Assembly: GCF_003515065.1 (NCBI RefSeq)
Contig: NZ_QXGH01000010.1
Coordinates: 186,001 to 250,000, forward strand
From: Nocardioides immobilis
Lineage (GTDB): Bacteria; Actinomycetota; Actinomycetes; Propionibacteriales; Nocardioidaceae
Direction: 5' to 3'
Length of the DNA: 64,000 nucleotides
How positions within the stretch are numbered: position 1 is the stretch's first letter; every line of letters begins with the position of its first letter. The position numbers and the translations under genes were made by a program. Positions 50,851-60,400 of the stretch are shown here, one piece after another. The notes beneath the pieces were generated by a model, which was not told the origin of the DNA, did no database searches, and was given only the letters and a program-made list of their open reading frames with translations.

Positions 50851-50983
50851 CGATTGGTACCACGGGTCGGCAGGCGCGACGAGCGTCACGACCGCGCGCA
50901 ACCCGGACTCGACAGCCTCGAGCCGGATATCACCGCCACCGCGATGCTCAAGTTCGCCCGTGATCTCTCACGCGTGCGCAGGC

Positions 50984-51023
50984 GGAATGGGACGCTGCCG
51001 CCTTCGCGGCGCTATGACGCATC
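50984..51023 (+). repeat. cassette repeat copy K
   Basis: GGAATGGGACGCTGCCGC then CTTCGCGGCGCTATGACGC and ATCC. With copy L it shares the longer left flank GGAATGGGACG, so the full unit is about 40 bases. It lies 70 bases before the start of the next gene. Confidence 0.75.
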
Positions 51024-51092
51024 CGCCCCGCGGCAGGTGTCGGCCGAAAAGTCGGTCGTCCCGGCCCTTCCTCTCGTGCGAGGCTGCCCGTC

Positions 51093-51596
51093 GTGGGTAT
51101 GGCGGACTCGAGGCGAGGCACGATCGTGTTGCTTTGCGGCCTTCCAGGCTCGGGCAAGACGACGACGGCCAAGGGCCTGGTGCAGGATCGGCGGGCAGTT
51201 CGCTTGTGTCCAGACGAGTGGATCGCGTTCTTGGGCGGTGACTTCTTCGACGACGCTGTGCGCGAGCGCGTGGAAGAGCTCCAGTGGCGGTTGGCTGGGG
51301 ACATCACTCTTGCGGGCGGCATAGCGATCATCGAGTCGGGCCATTGGTTGAAGTCGGATCGCGACGCCAAACGCGACTGGGCCAGGGGCCACGGCGTCGG
51401 GATCGAGCTGGTCGTTCTTGACGTTCCGATTGACGAACGGTGGCTACGACTGGCTGCTAGGAACGCAGCACCCGGTCCCACCTCAGTTCCACTCACGCTG
51501 GAAGTGCTGCAGTCATACGAAGGTCTGTTCCAACTGCCCGATGCTGAGGAGCAGAGGTTGTTTGACCGTTCGCCTGGGGACGCCGGTTCCACCTGA
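51093..51596 (+). CDS. P-loop kinase-like ATPase
   Basis: 167 residues from a GTG at 51093 (an ATG two codons later is possible). Walker A is VLLCGLPGSGKTTTAKGL. LCPDEWIAFLGGDFFDDAVR, IAIIESGHWLKSDRDAKRDW and LDVPIDERWLRLAARN fit the predicted AAA kinases related to chloramphenicol- and zeta-toxin-type kinases. It probably phosphorylates a small molecule, which I cannot name. No antitoxin gene is adjacent. It is a single-gene unit. Confidence 0.85.
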   Translation: MGMADSRRGTIVLLCGLPGSGKTTTAKGLVQDRRAVRLCPDEWIAFLGGDFFDDAVRERVEELQWRLAGDITLAGGIAIIESGHWLKSDRDAKRDWARGHGVGIELVVLDVPIDERWLRLAARNAAPGPTSVPLTLEVLQSYEGLFQLPDAEEQRLFDRSPGDAGST

Positions 51597-51954
51597 CGAT
51601 CCAACGCGAGCGGAAATTGGGATTGCTAGGCGCTTCGACGGTGCCGGGTCGGTGGAGGAATGGGACGATGCCGCTTCGCGGCGAAGTGACGCACTTCCCG
51701 GGGCCGGGATCGCGACAGCATCGTGCAGTTCAGGCGTCGGCGCTCGTCGTATCGCCGCCAGCTTGCGCCGCCGCCGAAGTCCGGCGGGGTCTGCCGGATC
51801 GCGGCGGTCATCATGAGCAACTCGGGAGCGTACGCAGACTCCAGGACGGTGCGAAGCACAGGTGGTCAGGCGGTCCTGAAGCTTCGCCTCGCCCAGCAGG
51901 GACCGTGCGGGGTGGGCAGGTGCCGCGGTCGTGTGGGGGTGTGGTGTATCAGTT
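51597..51954. other. intergenic stretch containing copy L
   Basis: About 360 bases. A CCAACG motif at 51601-51606 and cassette repeat L are present; beyond them there is no convincing gene. The CGCCGCCGAAG-type sequence near 51770 forms short inverted pairs but nothing decisive. Confidence 0.45.
51657..51697 (+). repeat. cassette repeat copy L
   Basis: GGAATGGGACGATGCCGC then TTCGCGGCGAAGTGACGC and ACTTCC. This is the best-preserved copy and serves as the reference. The hairpin is GCCGC-TTC-GCGGC, and the tail is GAAGTGACGCAC. Confidence 0.8.
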
Positions 51955-52395
51955 CTACTGAGCTGTTGCTGCCTGTCCGGCAGTCATTCCGAGCTGTGCC
52001 ATGAGCGCGCCGCTGTCGAAGTAGGTGCGCTGTGTGTTTACCTTGCCGTCGGCGAACTCGAGGACGTCGCACAGGTGCAGAGTCACCGACCGGCCCGTGG
52101 CCGAGATGGAGCCTGCGGGTGAGCTCAGCGTTCCGGTGTGGGTCCCCTGTCCGGTGAATTCGACGACCACGCGGTCGCCCTGTGAGATGACGTTGTCAAC
52201 GGTGATCCTCCCGTCCGGGAAGGCCTCCGCCCACGACATGTTGTACTGACGGGCTCCTTCCGGGCCCTGGAGGGTCTGCCCGCTGCCCACGACGGTGATG
52301 GTGCCGTCGGAGGCCATGCGCTCCGACATGTAGTCGAAGTCGCGGTTGTTCCAAGCCTCGTAGAGACTTCTTGCGAGTTCGGTGTTGTCTGCCAT
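51955..52395 (-). CDS. SnoaL-like/NTF2-fold ester cyclase family protein
   Basis: 146 residues from the ATG at 52395 (MADNTELARSLYEAWNNRDFDYM). The strand-rich C-terminus (DGRITVDNVISQGDRVVVEF, GRSVTLHLCDVLEFADGKVN) has the SnoaL/ketosteroid isomerase-like pattern. Such proteins may be polyketide cyclases, isomerases or simple ligand-binding proteins. The FADGKVNTQRTYFDSGALMAQLG tail is common in the family. It is one of the few minus-strand genes in the region. Confidence 0.85.
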   Translation of the reverse strand: MADNTELARSLYEAWNNRDFDYMSERMASDGTITVVGSGQTLQGPEGARQYNMSWAEAFPDGRITVDNVISQGDRVVVEFTGQGTHTGTLSSPAGSISATGRSVTLHLCDVLEFADGKVNTQRTYFDSGALMAQLGMTAGQAATAQ

Positions 52396-52536
52396 GTAAG
52401 CCTCCGCTCTGGCACCTGCCACCCGCTGAACGTCGAATCTAGTCCCGGAGCGAGTGGGCGACAATAGAGTCCTTCGGGCTGTTCTCGGTTGTGGCGATCC
52501 GGCCTCGGCAGGCCGGCTGAAGGGAGGTGTCGTCCG

Positions 52537-52761
52537 GTGTTCCGGTCCCGATACATGCCTTGTGAGAACTGCGGTGAGTCCCTCGACAGGACCGCTGCGA
52601 CGACGCACGAGTGCGACCCCGAGCGACTGGCCGACTATCAGATTTTCGGTATGCGTCACGACATCGCCGGCTTCGAGCAAAAGCTGCGCGACTACCTCGA
52701 CCGCGCACACGGCCGGTTCGAGGTTTGGCTTGCGGCGCAACGCGTGCGCCGCAAGAAGTGA
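52537..52761 (+). CDS. small Cys-containing hypothetical protein
   Basis: 74 residues from the GTG at 52537, chosen because GAAGGGAGGTG lies just upstream; an internal ATG at 52555 is the alternative. YMPCENCGESLDRTAATTHE has a CxxC and a later His/Cys (THEC) that may bind zinc. The rest is one helix (IAGFEQKLRDYLDRAHGRFEVWLAAQ). No named family. It is followed by GGCCCAAC and cassette repeat M. Confidence 0.65.
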   Translation: MFRSRYMPCENCGESLDRTAATTHECDPERLADYQIFGMRHDIAGFEQKLRDYLDRAHGRFEVWLAAQRVRRKK

Positions 52762-53078
52762 CTGGCCCAACTGTCTTCGGCAGTAGACGGCGGTTCGCGG
52801 TATGGAACGGCCGCTTCGCGGTGGTGTGACGCACCCGCGAAGCAGGAAGAGCGTGCAGTCAGCAAGTCGGACTACAGACGTCGGACTCGTCCAGCTGCCA
52901 TGCGTCGGACGGTGCGCGCCGTAAGACAATGTCGCCCACTGCCGCGGGGCTGGCCAATGACGGCGGGCGTCCGAAGCGTCGTAGAGTTCGCGGTACGTAC
53001 CTGGATAGGCGGAACCAGAAGCAACCCTCTTGATCCAACCCCAGGATTCTGTCGCGCCAACGCGATAGTGAATTGCCT
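52762..53078. other. intergenic stretch containing copy M
   Basis: About 315 bases. It contains GGCCCAAC (52769-52776), a small inverted pair CTGTCTTCGGCAG near 52777, and repeat copy M. The remainder before the HIRAN gene shows no gene or promoter that I can support. Confidence 0.45.
52801..52836 (+). repeat. cassette repeat copy M
   Basis: TATGGAACGGCCGC then TTCGCGGTGGTGTGACGCAC and CC. It shares the left flank (A)TGG(A/G)AC with copies K and L and keeps the hairpin arm with one mismatch. Confidence 0.7.
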
Positions 53079-53975
53079 ATGGGATTCCTCGACACGTTTC
53101 GACACAGGCCCGTCCAGAACGTGGCCTATCGGGTTGTGGAAGGCACCAAGGCTCTTGAGGTAGTCGGGGAGGGCCACTACCAGGCCGACCTGTGGCGCCT
53201 CGCGGGCGGGAATCGCCAGGGGCGCATCCGGCTGCCCGTGGTCGCAGTTCTCAGGCCCGATCCGCAGAACCAGTACGACCCCAACGCGGTTGCCGTACAC
53301 ATCGACGGCGCGCTTGTGGGCCACGTTCCCCGACCCATCGCACAAGTCCTGTCCGCGCCCCTTCTGAGCATGTATCAGCAGGTCCAGCGCGGGGAGTACA
53401 TCGCGGTACGGGGCGAAGTCGTCGGGGGCACTGACGGCAACGACGGACGCAAGGGGAGGCTCGGGGTCTTTCTCACCTGGGATCCCGCCGCATTCGGGAT
53501 CACGAAGCTTCCAAGCGGAGCGAATCCTGGGTCAGCGAACTGGGCTGCCAAGAGGCCAGGAGGCAGCGGGCGCCCCGGGGCTGCTTCGCTCGCAAAGACC
53601 GGCCAGAGATGCCAGGCAGCCGCAGACGAGAAGGTGACACTCGCCCAGGCGGAAACCTTAGAGCGCGCCATCAACGCGCTCGACTCCGATCTCAACGCAC
53701 TAAGGGAAGACCTCAAGACAATCGGAGAGGAGGCTGCCGGAAAAGTGCTCCGCGAGAGGCTTTGGAGCTTCGGCTTCGAAGTGCACAGCGGCCCAGTGAC
53801 GGCTGCCTACCTAGACGAACTCTCAGACGAAGTCAGCACCTTCCTAGGAGCGCTGGAGGACATTGTCGGCGACTGGTCCGCGGCGGACCGGGAAGACCGC
53901 TTGGCGCTCAAGGACGGGGTGATGGTCTCGGCGGACCTTCTCCTCGACAGGATCAAGATGCGCCCGCCGGAATGA
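53079..53975 (+). CDS. HIRAN domain-containing protein
   Basis: 298 residues from the ATG at 53079 (MGFLDTFRHRPVQNVAYRVV). The HIRAN domain (about 25-125) is indicated by EVVGEGHYQADLWRLAGG, VVAVLRPDPQNQYDPNAVAV and DGALVGHVPRPIAQVL; HIRAN domains bind single-stranded or damaged DNA ends. The C-terminal half is helical (TLAQAETLERAINALDSDLN) and unknown. Fusion to helicases is usual, but here it stands alone. A cassette repeat follows. Confidence 0.82.
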   Translation: MGFLDTFRHRPVQNVAYRVVEGTKALEVVGEGHYQADLWRLAGGNRQGRIRLPVVAVLRPDPQNQYDPNAVAVHIDGALVGHVPRPIAQVLSAPLLSMYQQVQRGEYIAVRGEVVGGTDGNDGRKGRLGVFLTWDPAAFGITKLPSGANPGSANWAAKRPGGSGRPGAASLAKTGQRCQAAADEKVTLAQAETLERAINALDSDLNALREDLKTIGEEAAGKVLRERLWSFGFEVHSGPVTAAYLDELSDEVSTFLGALEDIVGDWSAADREDRLALKDGVMVSADLLLDRIKMRPPE

Positions 53976-54023
53976 CCCGGGCGCGGCGAAGCCGGAGTAT
54001 TCCAACTTGAGCCGGTCGGCCGG

Positions 54024-54055
54024 TGGGCGCTCCGATTCGCGGCTAAGACGCAGCC
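54024..54055 (+). repeat. cassette repeat copy N (last)
   Basis: TGGGCGCTCCGATTCGCGGC then TAAGACGCAGCC. The hairpin is CCGATTCGCGG with a mismatch. TTCCAAC precedes it by 22 bases. After this copy no further members are seen. Confidence 0.6.
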
Positions 54056-54239
54056 CCGGAATCGTCACCCCAATCCGCCGATCGTCGAAGCGGCCCGCCC
54101 GCAGATCGAGCCTTCGGTCTTTCGCTCAGGGTGCCGTCGTCGCGACGTCCGCGTCGGACCACGAGCGAGTTTGGGGCAACAGCTGGGCGACTCATCTTCG
54201 GTCTGAGCAAGGCCGGAGGCCACAGAGGGCGGCCGGCGC

Positions 54240-54893
54240 TCACTGCAAACCGGGCCGCACGAAGCCCGACTCGTAACAGGCCACCACCGCCTGGATCCGG
54301 TCGCGCACACCGAGCTTGGCCAGGATGCTCGCGACGTGCGTCTTCACGGTGCCAGCGCTGACGTGGAGCCGTGCTGCGATCTCGGCGTTGGTGAGGCCGA
54401 CTGCCACGAGTCGGAGTACGTCGAGCTCCCGATCCGACAGCGTCAGGAAGGGCTCCGGAACCGCCGTCCCCGGCGGGGGCTGGCGCACGAACTCTTGCAG
54501 CAGACGCGTGAGCATGATCGGCTCGAGGAGCGCGTCGCCACGGGCCACCACCCGCACGGCGTGCACCAGGTCCTCCGGGGGGGAGGTCTTGAGAAGGAAC
54601 CCGCAGGCGCCGGCCTGGACGGCACGGTAGAGGTTGTCGTCCAGGTCGTAGGTCGTCAGCACGAGGACTCGCGCATGGTCTGCTACCAGCCTGGTGGCTT
54701 CGATGCCGCCCAGATGCGGCATGCGCAGGTCCATGAGGACGACGTCTACGTCGCCCTGGCGGACCAGGCGCACTGCTTCGACGCCGTCGGCGGCCTCACC
54801 GACGACCTCGAGATCGTCCTGGCTGTCGAGGATCAACCGGAGCCCGTGGCGCACGATCGCCTCGTCGTCTGCGATCACCACCCTAATCGTCAT
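54240..54893 (-). CDS. LuxR-family (NarL-type) response regulator
   Basis: 217 residues. The receiver domain has the acidic pair IADDEAIVRHG and the phospho-acceptor Asp in VVLMDLRMPH (about residue 54). LVLTTYDLDDNLY and LLKTSPPEDLVHAV complete it. The C-terminal LuxR HTH is LSDRELDVLRLVAVGLTNAE then IAARLHVSAGTVKTHVASIL. It is coded 10 bases downstream of its kinase gene and would be phosphorylated by it. The target genes are unknown. The adjacent membrane-protein gene, divergent from the kinase, is one candidate. Confidence 0.92.
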   Translation of the reverse strand: MTIRVVIADDEAIVRHGLRLILDSQDDLEVVGEAADGVEAVRLVRQGDVDVVLMDLRMPHLGGIEATRLVADHARVLVLTTYDLDDNLYRAVQAGACGFLLKTSPPEDLVHAVRVVARGDALLEPIMLTRLLQEFVRQPPPGTAVPEPFLTLSDRELDVLRLVAVGLTNAEIAARLHVSAGTVKTHVASILAKLGVRDRIQAVVACYESGFVRPGLQ

Positions 54894-54903
54894 CTCGTGC
54901 CCT

Positions 54904-56037
54904 TCATGTCAGCGGGAGCGACGCCGCCAGGCGGAACCCGCCCGACGGCGTGGCTCCTGCCTCGAAGGTCCCGCCGTGCACCAGCACCCGCTCCCGGAGG
55001 CCGGTCAGACCATGGCCGTCGCCGGGTCCGGAGGACGTCGGGCCGGTGCCCGCATCCACGACCCCGACGTCCAGCCGGTCGGGCTGCCAGCGGACGTGCA
55101 CCTTAACCGGTGCGCCGGGTCTGTGGCGCATCGCGTTGGTCAGGCCCTCCTGGACCAACCGGTAGGCGACCAGTTGGGTGCTCCGGGCAGCGTGGATCGG
55201 TGTGCCCTCCTCCACCACGTCGACGTCGACACCGGCCCGCCTGACTTGGGCTACCAGCCCCTCGATCGAGGCCAGCGTCGGCTGCGGTTCGCGGATGTCC
55301 AGGTCGGCGTCGGCGCGCACGAGGCCGACGAGTCGGCGTACATCTGCGGCGGCTTCCTGGCTCGCGGTGAGGATGTGGTTGAGCGACTCGGCCACCTCCG
55401 GCGGGGTGCCAGGCCGGCTCCGCGCCGCGCCGGCCGAGACAGCGATGCCGGCCAGCGCGTGGCCGACGATGTCGTGCAGCTCGACCGCGATCCGCCGCCG
55501 CTCGGCCTCGACGATCTCGCGGCTGCGCGCCTCCCAGGAGCGGTCGCGCAGCTCGAGCGACTCGGAGAACTCCGACTCGCGTTGCACCTGCCGACGCCGG
55601 GTCGCGCCCACGGCGTACGCACCGGTGCTGGTCAGCGCGATGACGAGGAGGTCGGACACCAGGTCGGCGCCGTCGCTGGTCGCGGTCTCTGCGCCGACGA
55701 GGGCGGCCAACGACGCCCACACGAGCACACGAGCGGCGCTCCGTTGCCACGCGTCGTAGCGCCCCAGGGAGAAGAGCAGCAGGAGCAGGGCCAGGACACC
55801 AGCGTCGCCGGTCGGAGCTTCGGGTGGCGCAAGTTCGACCGCGGTGCCCGCGAGGAAGAGCAGCCCGGCAGCCGCGACCCGGGTACGCCGGAACGCGAGC
55901 GCCGACGCCTGGAGGCCCTCCGCAGCGGCCACGCGCAGCGCGTGGGACTCGGCGCTGACGGTGTCCACCGCGACGACTGCGAGCACAACGGTGGTGATGA
56001 TGACGTCGAGCACGAGGGCCCGTCGGTCAGCCTGCAC
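54904..56037 (-). CDS. sensor histidine kinase (HisKA_3 type)
   Basis: 377 residues. Four or five helices span residues 10-140, giving a membrane-embedded sensor with almost no external domain. The phosphorylated His lies in AERRRIAVELHDIVGHALAG (about residue 190), and the HATPase part shows VVDAGTGPTSSGPGDGHGLT then GLRERVLVHGGTF. This is the NarX/DesK-like class that pairs with LuxR-type regulators. The pair occupies one transcript. The signal may be membrane stress or a lipophilic compound, which is inference. Confidence 0.9.
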   Translation of the reverse strand: MQADRRALVLDVIITTVVLAVVAVDTVSAESHALRVAAAEGLQASALAFRRTRVAAAGLLFLAGTAVELAPPEAPTGDAGVLALLLLLFSLGRYDAWQRSAARVLVWASLAALVGAETATSDGADLVSDLLVIALTSTGAYAVGATRRRQVQRESEFSESLELRDRSWEARSREIVEAERRRIAVELHDIVGHALAGIAVSAGAARSRPGTPPEVAESLNHILTASQEAAADVRRLVGLVRADADLDIREPQPTLASIEGLVAQVRRAGVDVDVVEEGTPIHAARSTQLVAYRLVQEGLTNAMRHRPGAPVKVHVRWQPDRLDVGVVDAGTGPTSSGPGDGHGLTGLRERVLVHGGTFEAGATPSGGFRLAASLPLT

Positions 56038-56144
56038 AGCGTCAGGCTACTCAGCGCGCGGCGCTCTCGGACTCTGCCGCGTGGCCGGACATCCTGGCCG
56101 GTCGGCAGAGGCACGGCGACACCGCGGGCGCGTTCGCTGGAGCC

Positions 56145-56618
56145 ATGACAACCACCAAACCCGTCGCGCCGCTCTCGCGCCGAATCCTCGTCGCACTGGC
56201 CATCCCGGTGTGGATCCCGACGTCCCTGCTCCTGTTCTGGAACTTTCCCGGCAACGACAGCCACGGTGAGGGACCAGGCCACGTCATCGCTCACATCACC
56301 TGGGCCGCGGTGATCGCGGCCGTCGCGCTGTGGTTCTGGCGACAGCGCGACGAGTTCACGCACCGGAGGGCGTCCACGCTCCTCCTGGTCGGCCTGTTCC
56401 TCGAGGCCGGCGCGCAGCTTCTCGAGTCGGGCGGCGCCGCGATCGTCTGGGCCACCGGCCTCACCGAGGACGGCGACTTCGCGGTCCACGACTTCGTCGC
56501 CGCGATCATCGGCAGCGCCACGCTGCTCGTGGTCGCTGCCGGGGCCTTGGCGCTGTCGGTCGCGATTGCCCGCGACCGGTTGTGGCGTCAGCGCAAGGCC
56601 ACCCCGGCGACTTCTTGA
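56145..56618 (+). CDS. four-helix membrane protein
   Basis: 157 residues. Helices are at about 13-33, 48-66, 75-100 and 118-143 (IIGSATLLVVAAGALALSVA). The gene is divergent from the histidine kinase and only about 105 bases from it, an arrangement typical of a target of the two-component system. No transporter or enzyme motif is present. Its start codon is preceded by GGAG at a fair distance. Confidence 0.7.
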   Translation: MTTTKPVAPLSRRILVALAIPVWIPTSLLLFWNFPGNDSHGEGPGHVIAHITWAAVIAAVALWFWRQRDEFTHRRASTLLLVGLFLEAGAQLLESGGAAIVWATGLTEDGDFAVHDFVAAIIGSATLLVVAAGALALSVAIARDRLWRQRKATPATS

Positions 56619-56624
56619 GGTCGA

Positions 56625-56923
56625 GCCGCTGCCGGATGCCGCGTCCGGCGACGAGGTTCGGCACGAGGTTGCCGAACTTCACCCGGCCGGCCGAGTACGG
56701 GTACCACGTGAACCGGTTCTTCATCGTGGGATCCGCGGCGAGGTCTGCGCAGTGGCGCGGTCGCGACAGTCAGGATCTCTACCTCCTCCGGTCCTGGGCC
56801 GCCCGGCTTGGGCTTGGCGCCGGCCGACCCGGTCAGCGAGATCACGAGAGCGATCACCGCAACGGAGATGGCCGTGAGAGCCATGGCGTTCCCTCGTGGG
56901 AGCCCTTGGATCTTGTTGCTCAT
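56625..56923 (-). pseudogene. possible frameshifted signal-anchored small protein
   Basis: From the ATG at 56923 the minus strand reads MSNKIQGLPRGNAMALTAIS then VAVIALVISLTGSAGAKPKP, a clear signal-anchor start. After ILTVATAP the frame turns into an Arg/His-rich run, whereas another frame gives NRFTWYPYSAGRVKFGNLVP then NLVAGRGIRQRLDLKKS. The two halves together look like a normal protein of about 100 residues with a frameshift near 56755. This is a tentative reading. No family is recognised. Confidence 0.35.
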
Positions 56924-57447
56924 GACGCACCTGCACTCCCAAGGACCCTGTGAGTTCACTACGGGGATGAGAACTTGGTCCCTCTACGAGGAAGCCATCC
57001 ACGCCGCAGATCGTCACGGACTCGTGCCTACGGGCAAGGCACAGGACTCGGAGGCAGCACCCAGCGGCAGCCACCCGAGTTCGCGCCGATGTACGTCGCC
57101 TGCGGCTCGAGGTTCTGGCCCGTATCGAGGAGTCGGGAGGGGCAGGTCTCCAGACTGACGCTCGCGCACAGCCGCGGGACGCGACCGGGTCGTGCGTCGG
57201 GTGGCAGCGTCATAGTGGGCGGAATGCAGCGCCCATAGCGGTATGCCGCAGGGCGCTGACACCGGTCCATCACCTGACGGCGCGGGCTTCGATGTCGCAG
57301 CCCGAAACAACTCCGGCACATTGGCACGTCCGTGCGCTTCCGAGCGGTTGGCCGCACGCCGCGACGGCGTCGTGGGCGGCCATGTGTCTTACGACGGCGT
57401 CGGTGGCCGCGAACATCCCGTCCGGAGGGTCGACGTGCGGGCGAAGG
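56924..57447. other. gene-poor stretch before the relaxase gene end
   Basis: About 520 bases with no defensible gene. It contains the hairpin at 57227-57258, which may terminate relaxase transcription coming from the right. No repeat family member is seen here. Confidence 0.5.
57227..57258. terminator. candidate hairpin terminator downstream of the relaxase gene
   Basis: CAGCGCCC (57227-57234) pairs with GGGCGCTG (57251-57258) around a 16-base loop. It lies about 190 bases beyond the relaxase stop in the direction of its transcription. No T-tract follows, as is common for actinobacterial terminators, so support is moderate. Confidence 0.35.
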
Positions 57448-60400
57448 TCAGCGGCGCCGGCCGCGGTGGCGCGGCGCGTTGAGGTCGCGGCCCTGTTGCC
57501 GGTCTCGTGCGGCACCGGACGGGGATGGGGAGCCGGTGTCGTGGCTCTCGTTGGTGTCGAAGGTGACGTCGAGGAGGGAGACGATCCGGTAGCGCAGGTC
57601 GCGGGCGGGGCTGTCGTCCAAGGGCGCTTGGGCGACCATGGTGCGGGTCGCTACGGCCACGTCGTGGCCTTGCTCGTGGGCTTGCTGGATGAGTGCGGCG
57701 GTGGCTGGCCAGTCGGCCTGCTCGACCAGGCGCGGGTCGAGTTCGTTGGCGAGCTGGGTCCACCGCTCGGCCGGGGGCTTGTTGGCGGCCGCCTGGAGCC
57801 GGGCGCGGACCTCGTGAGTGTTGGTGAGCTCGCCCTGCGCTGCGCGGCGAGGGTCGGCGTCCCAGATCGTGACCGCGTCGCGCAGGTCGCGTCGTGCCTG
57901 CATCTGGGAGAGTTGCAGGCGGGCATGGACCAGCCGGGTGCCGGCGTCCCAGGCCTTGCCGGGCCGCGCCGCGAGGATCTTCATCGCGGCCACGCACGCC
58001 TTGTCCGGGACGAGGTTGTCCAGACGCTCGGTGAGCAGGTGATCGCCAAGGGGCTCGCTGGTTGTGAGCGCAGCGACGAGTGCGGCCGGGCCGCGCTGCC
58101 GGAGCAGGTCGGCGGGGTCGAGGCCGTCGGGGAACCGTGCGTAACCGGGGTCGAGTCCGTGCGGGGTGAGCATCCAGAAGTCGCGCTCGGCCGCGACTTC
58201 GCCGGCCAGGTCGGCGTCGGTGGCCACGATCGGGTCGCGCTCCATGGCCGCGAGCTGGGCGGCCTGCTCGCCGGTTAGGGACGTGCCGAGTGGGGCGACG
58301 CCGACGAATCGTCCGGCGCTGGCGAGGGTGACTGCGATCGCGTCGATCGGGCCCTCAACGCAGACCGGGATCGCGGCGTCGTCGATGAGTTCGTCGACAA
58401 CGCCGAACAGTTGGGCGCCCTTATGGAACAACGGGGTGTCGCCGGTGTTGAGGTACTTCGGGCCGCCCTTGTCTTTGTCGGTGAGGTCGGGATGCCGGCG
58501 TCCGACGAACCCGAGAATCTCGCCGCGGTGGACGATCGGGAACATCACCCGGTCGCGGAACCGGTCGATCAGATTGCCCCTGGAGGACGTTCTGGCCACC
58601 CCTGACGCGAGCATCTCCTCGTCGCTGACGCCGTGGCGGCGAAGGTGACGCACGAGGTTGTCCCACCCAGCCGGGGCCTGCCCTGGCCGGAAGTGGTCGT
58701 GCCCGGTTAGGTCGACGCCGAGCCGCTCGACCAGGTGAGCGCAGCCCCACGACCCGGCGAACTTGCTCTCGAAAAGCTCCTGGGTGAGCCCGTTGACCTC
58801 GAGCATCCGTTCCCGCGTGACGGGGGAGAGCTCCCACGCCTCGGCGCGCTCGAACATGCGCCGGATGTCGGCGTCGGTCGGCTCCAAGTGTGTGCCGGTG
58901 TCGCGGATCAGCTTCGCGAACAGCAGGTCGCGGTCGACCTCGCGCTCCTCGTCGACCTCGCCCGAGGCCGGTACCTCCAGGGGCGTGACTTCGGGTGCCT
59001 CACCGTCGGTGGGGACGCTCCAGGGGTCGTCGGGTTCGGACCATGTGGACCCGTCCAGGTCACCGGTGAGGTCTACGAAGTGGGCGTCGTCCGGGGGAGC
59101 GACGCCCTCCCACATGTCCTCTGGCGGCTCGTCGTAGTGGCGATCGGTGGTGTGTTCGTCGGGGAGCGGGTCGAGGGCGATCGAGGTTCGCCACACCAAG
59201 GCTTGGCATTCGTCGACGTCGTCGGTGGGCAGGGCCCGTCCGGCGGCCAGGAGTTGCTCTAGCTGCCAGCCGCGCTGCAGACCGTGGTCGACGTTGGCGA
59301 CCAGAGCGGGCCACCAGGCACTGGCCTGGATGCGTGCGGCCCGCTCGACACCGAACAGTTCCGCGAGTCGTGGCGTCCAGTCGGTGGTGACGACCTCGCC
59401 GTGGGAGCCGTCCCCAATCTGGGCGGCGACCGCGGGCGTGACGTGGCGGGCCATCCTCCACCACAGCGCCGCGGCGGCGTGCTCGTCGGGCAGCGGACCT
59501 GCCTCGACGGCGTTGCGCAGCACCTGGTGTGCGGTCAGCCCGACGCGCGACATCGCGGCTAGCCGCTCGGCCAGCAGTGGGGTGAACTCGTCTTCGCGGA
59601 CCTGCGGCGCGGAGGTGTGGAGCAGCTGCCGCCATTCCTTCAGCGCGGGCGTGTGGTCACCGGTGACGCCGCGGTTGAGGCGCCGCTGGTAGGTGGCTGA
59701 GGCCTTCTGCAGTTGTGGTGCGCCGGTGGGACGACGGTCCTCAGAGGGCACCTGCATGGCTGCGCGCCAGACCTCGACGTCGGCCATGGTGCCGTCGTCA
59801 GGCCGGATCCCGTTCTGCGTCCAGGTCGGCAGCGTGCCCGCTTCGGCGGCGGTGGTTGCTCGGTCGCGCACCTCGCCGGCGAGCTGGTCAACCAGCTGGG
59901 CGCGTTGCGCGAGATAGTGGCCCCACGTTGGGTCCTCGACCAGCTGAGAGGGGATCCCGGGCATCCACGGCAGGGGACCGGCGCCGGCGTTGCGCAGCCC
60001 GGAGGCGTCCAGACGCCAGTCGAGCACTGCGGCGCGGTCCTCGGCGGTGGCGAGCTCACGGTCGGTGGCGGCGGCGCGCAGCGTCTGCACCGGGTTCTCG
60101 CCACCTGCTCCCAGCAGCAGCAGATGCGCGCGCAGGGTAGGCCACGCGGCCTCCTCCGAAAGGCCGGGGAGCAGGGCTTCCACGGTGGTGTCGAGTGCGT
60201 CGGCAACGTCGGCGCCGACGGTGTGCTCGGCTGCCTTGTAGAGGCTGTCGAGGTACCGCTGGGCAGCCTCACCCAGCCGGGTGGCGGGGTCGGCCTGCTC
60301 GCGTAGGAGACTGGTCGCGGACCGCTGCGCGTCGTCGCGGGCCAGCATCGACTCGAGGATGTCGGTCGGCGTGAGCGGCCGGACCAGCGTCGGGTGAATC

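Noticed and set aside
51093..51596. Zeta-type toxin of a toxin-antitoxin pair
   Set aside because: The kinase fold is similar, but there is no adjacent small antitoxin gene, and the surrounding genes are single units.
38635..54055. Repeat family read as a CRISPR array
   Set aside because: The copies are 200-1,900 bases apart with genes between them, whereas CRISPR spacers are 25-50 bases, and no cas genes are present.
38635..54055. Repeats called as classical attC sites
   Set aside because: Some copies have an RYYYAAC-like box, but a consistent GTTRRRY right box and an integron integrase are missing, so only an integron-like label is justified.
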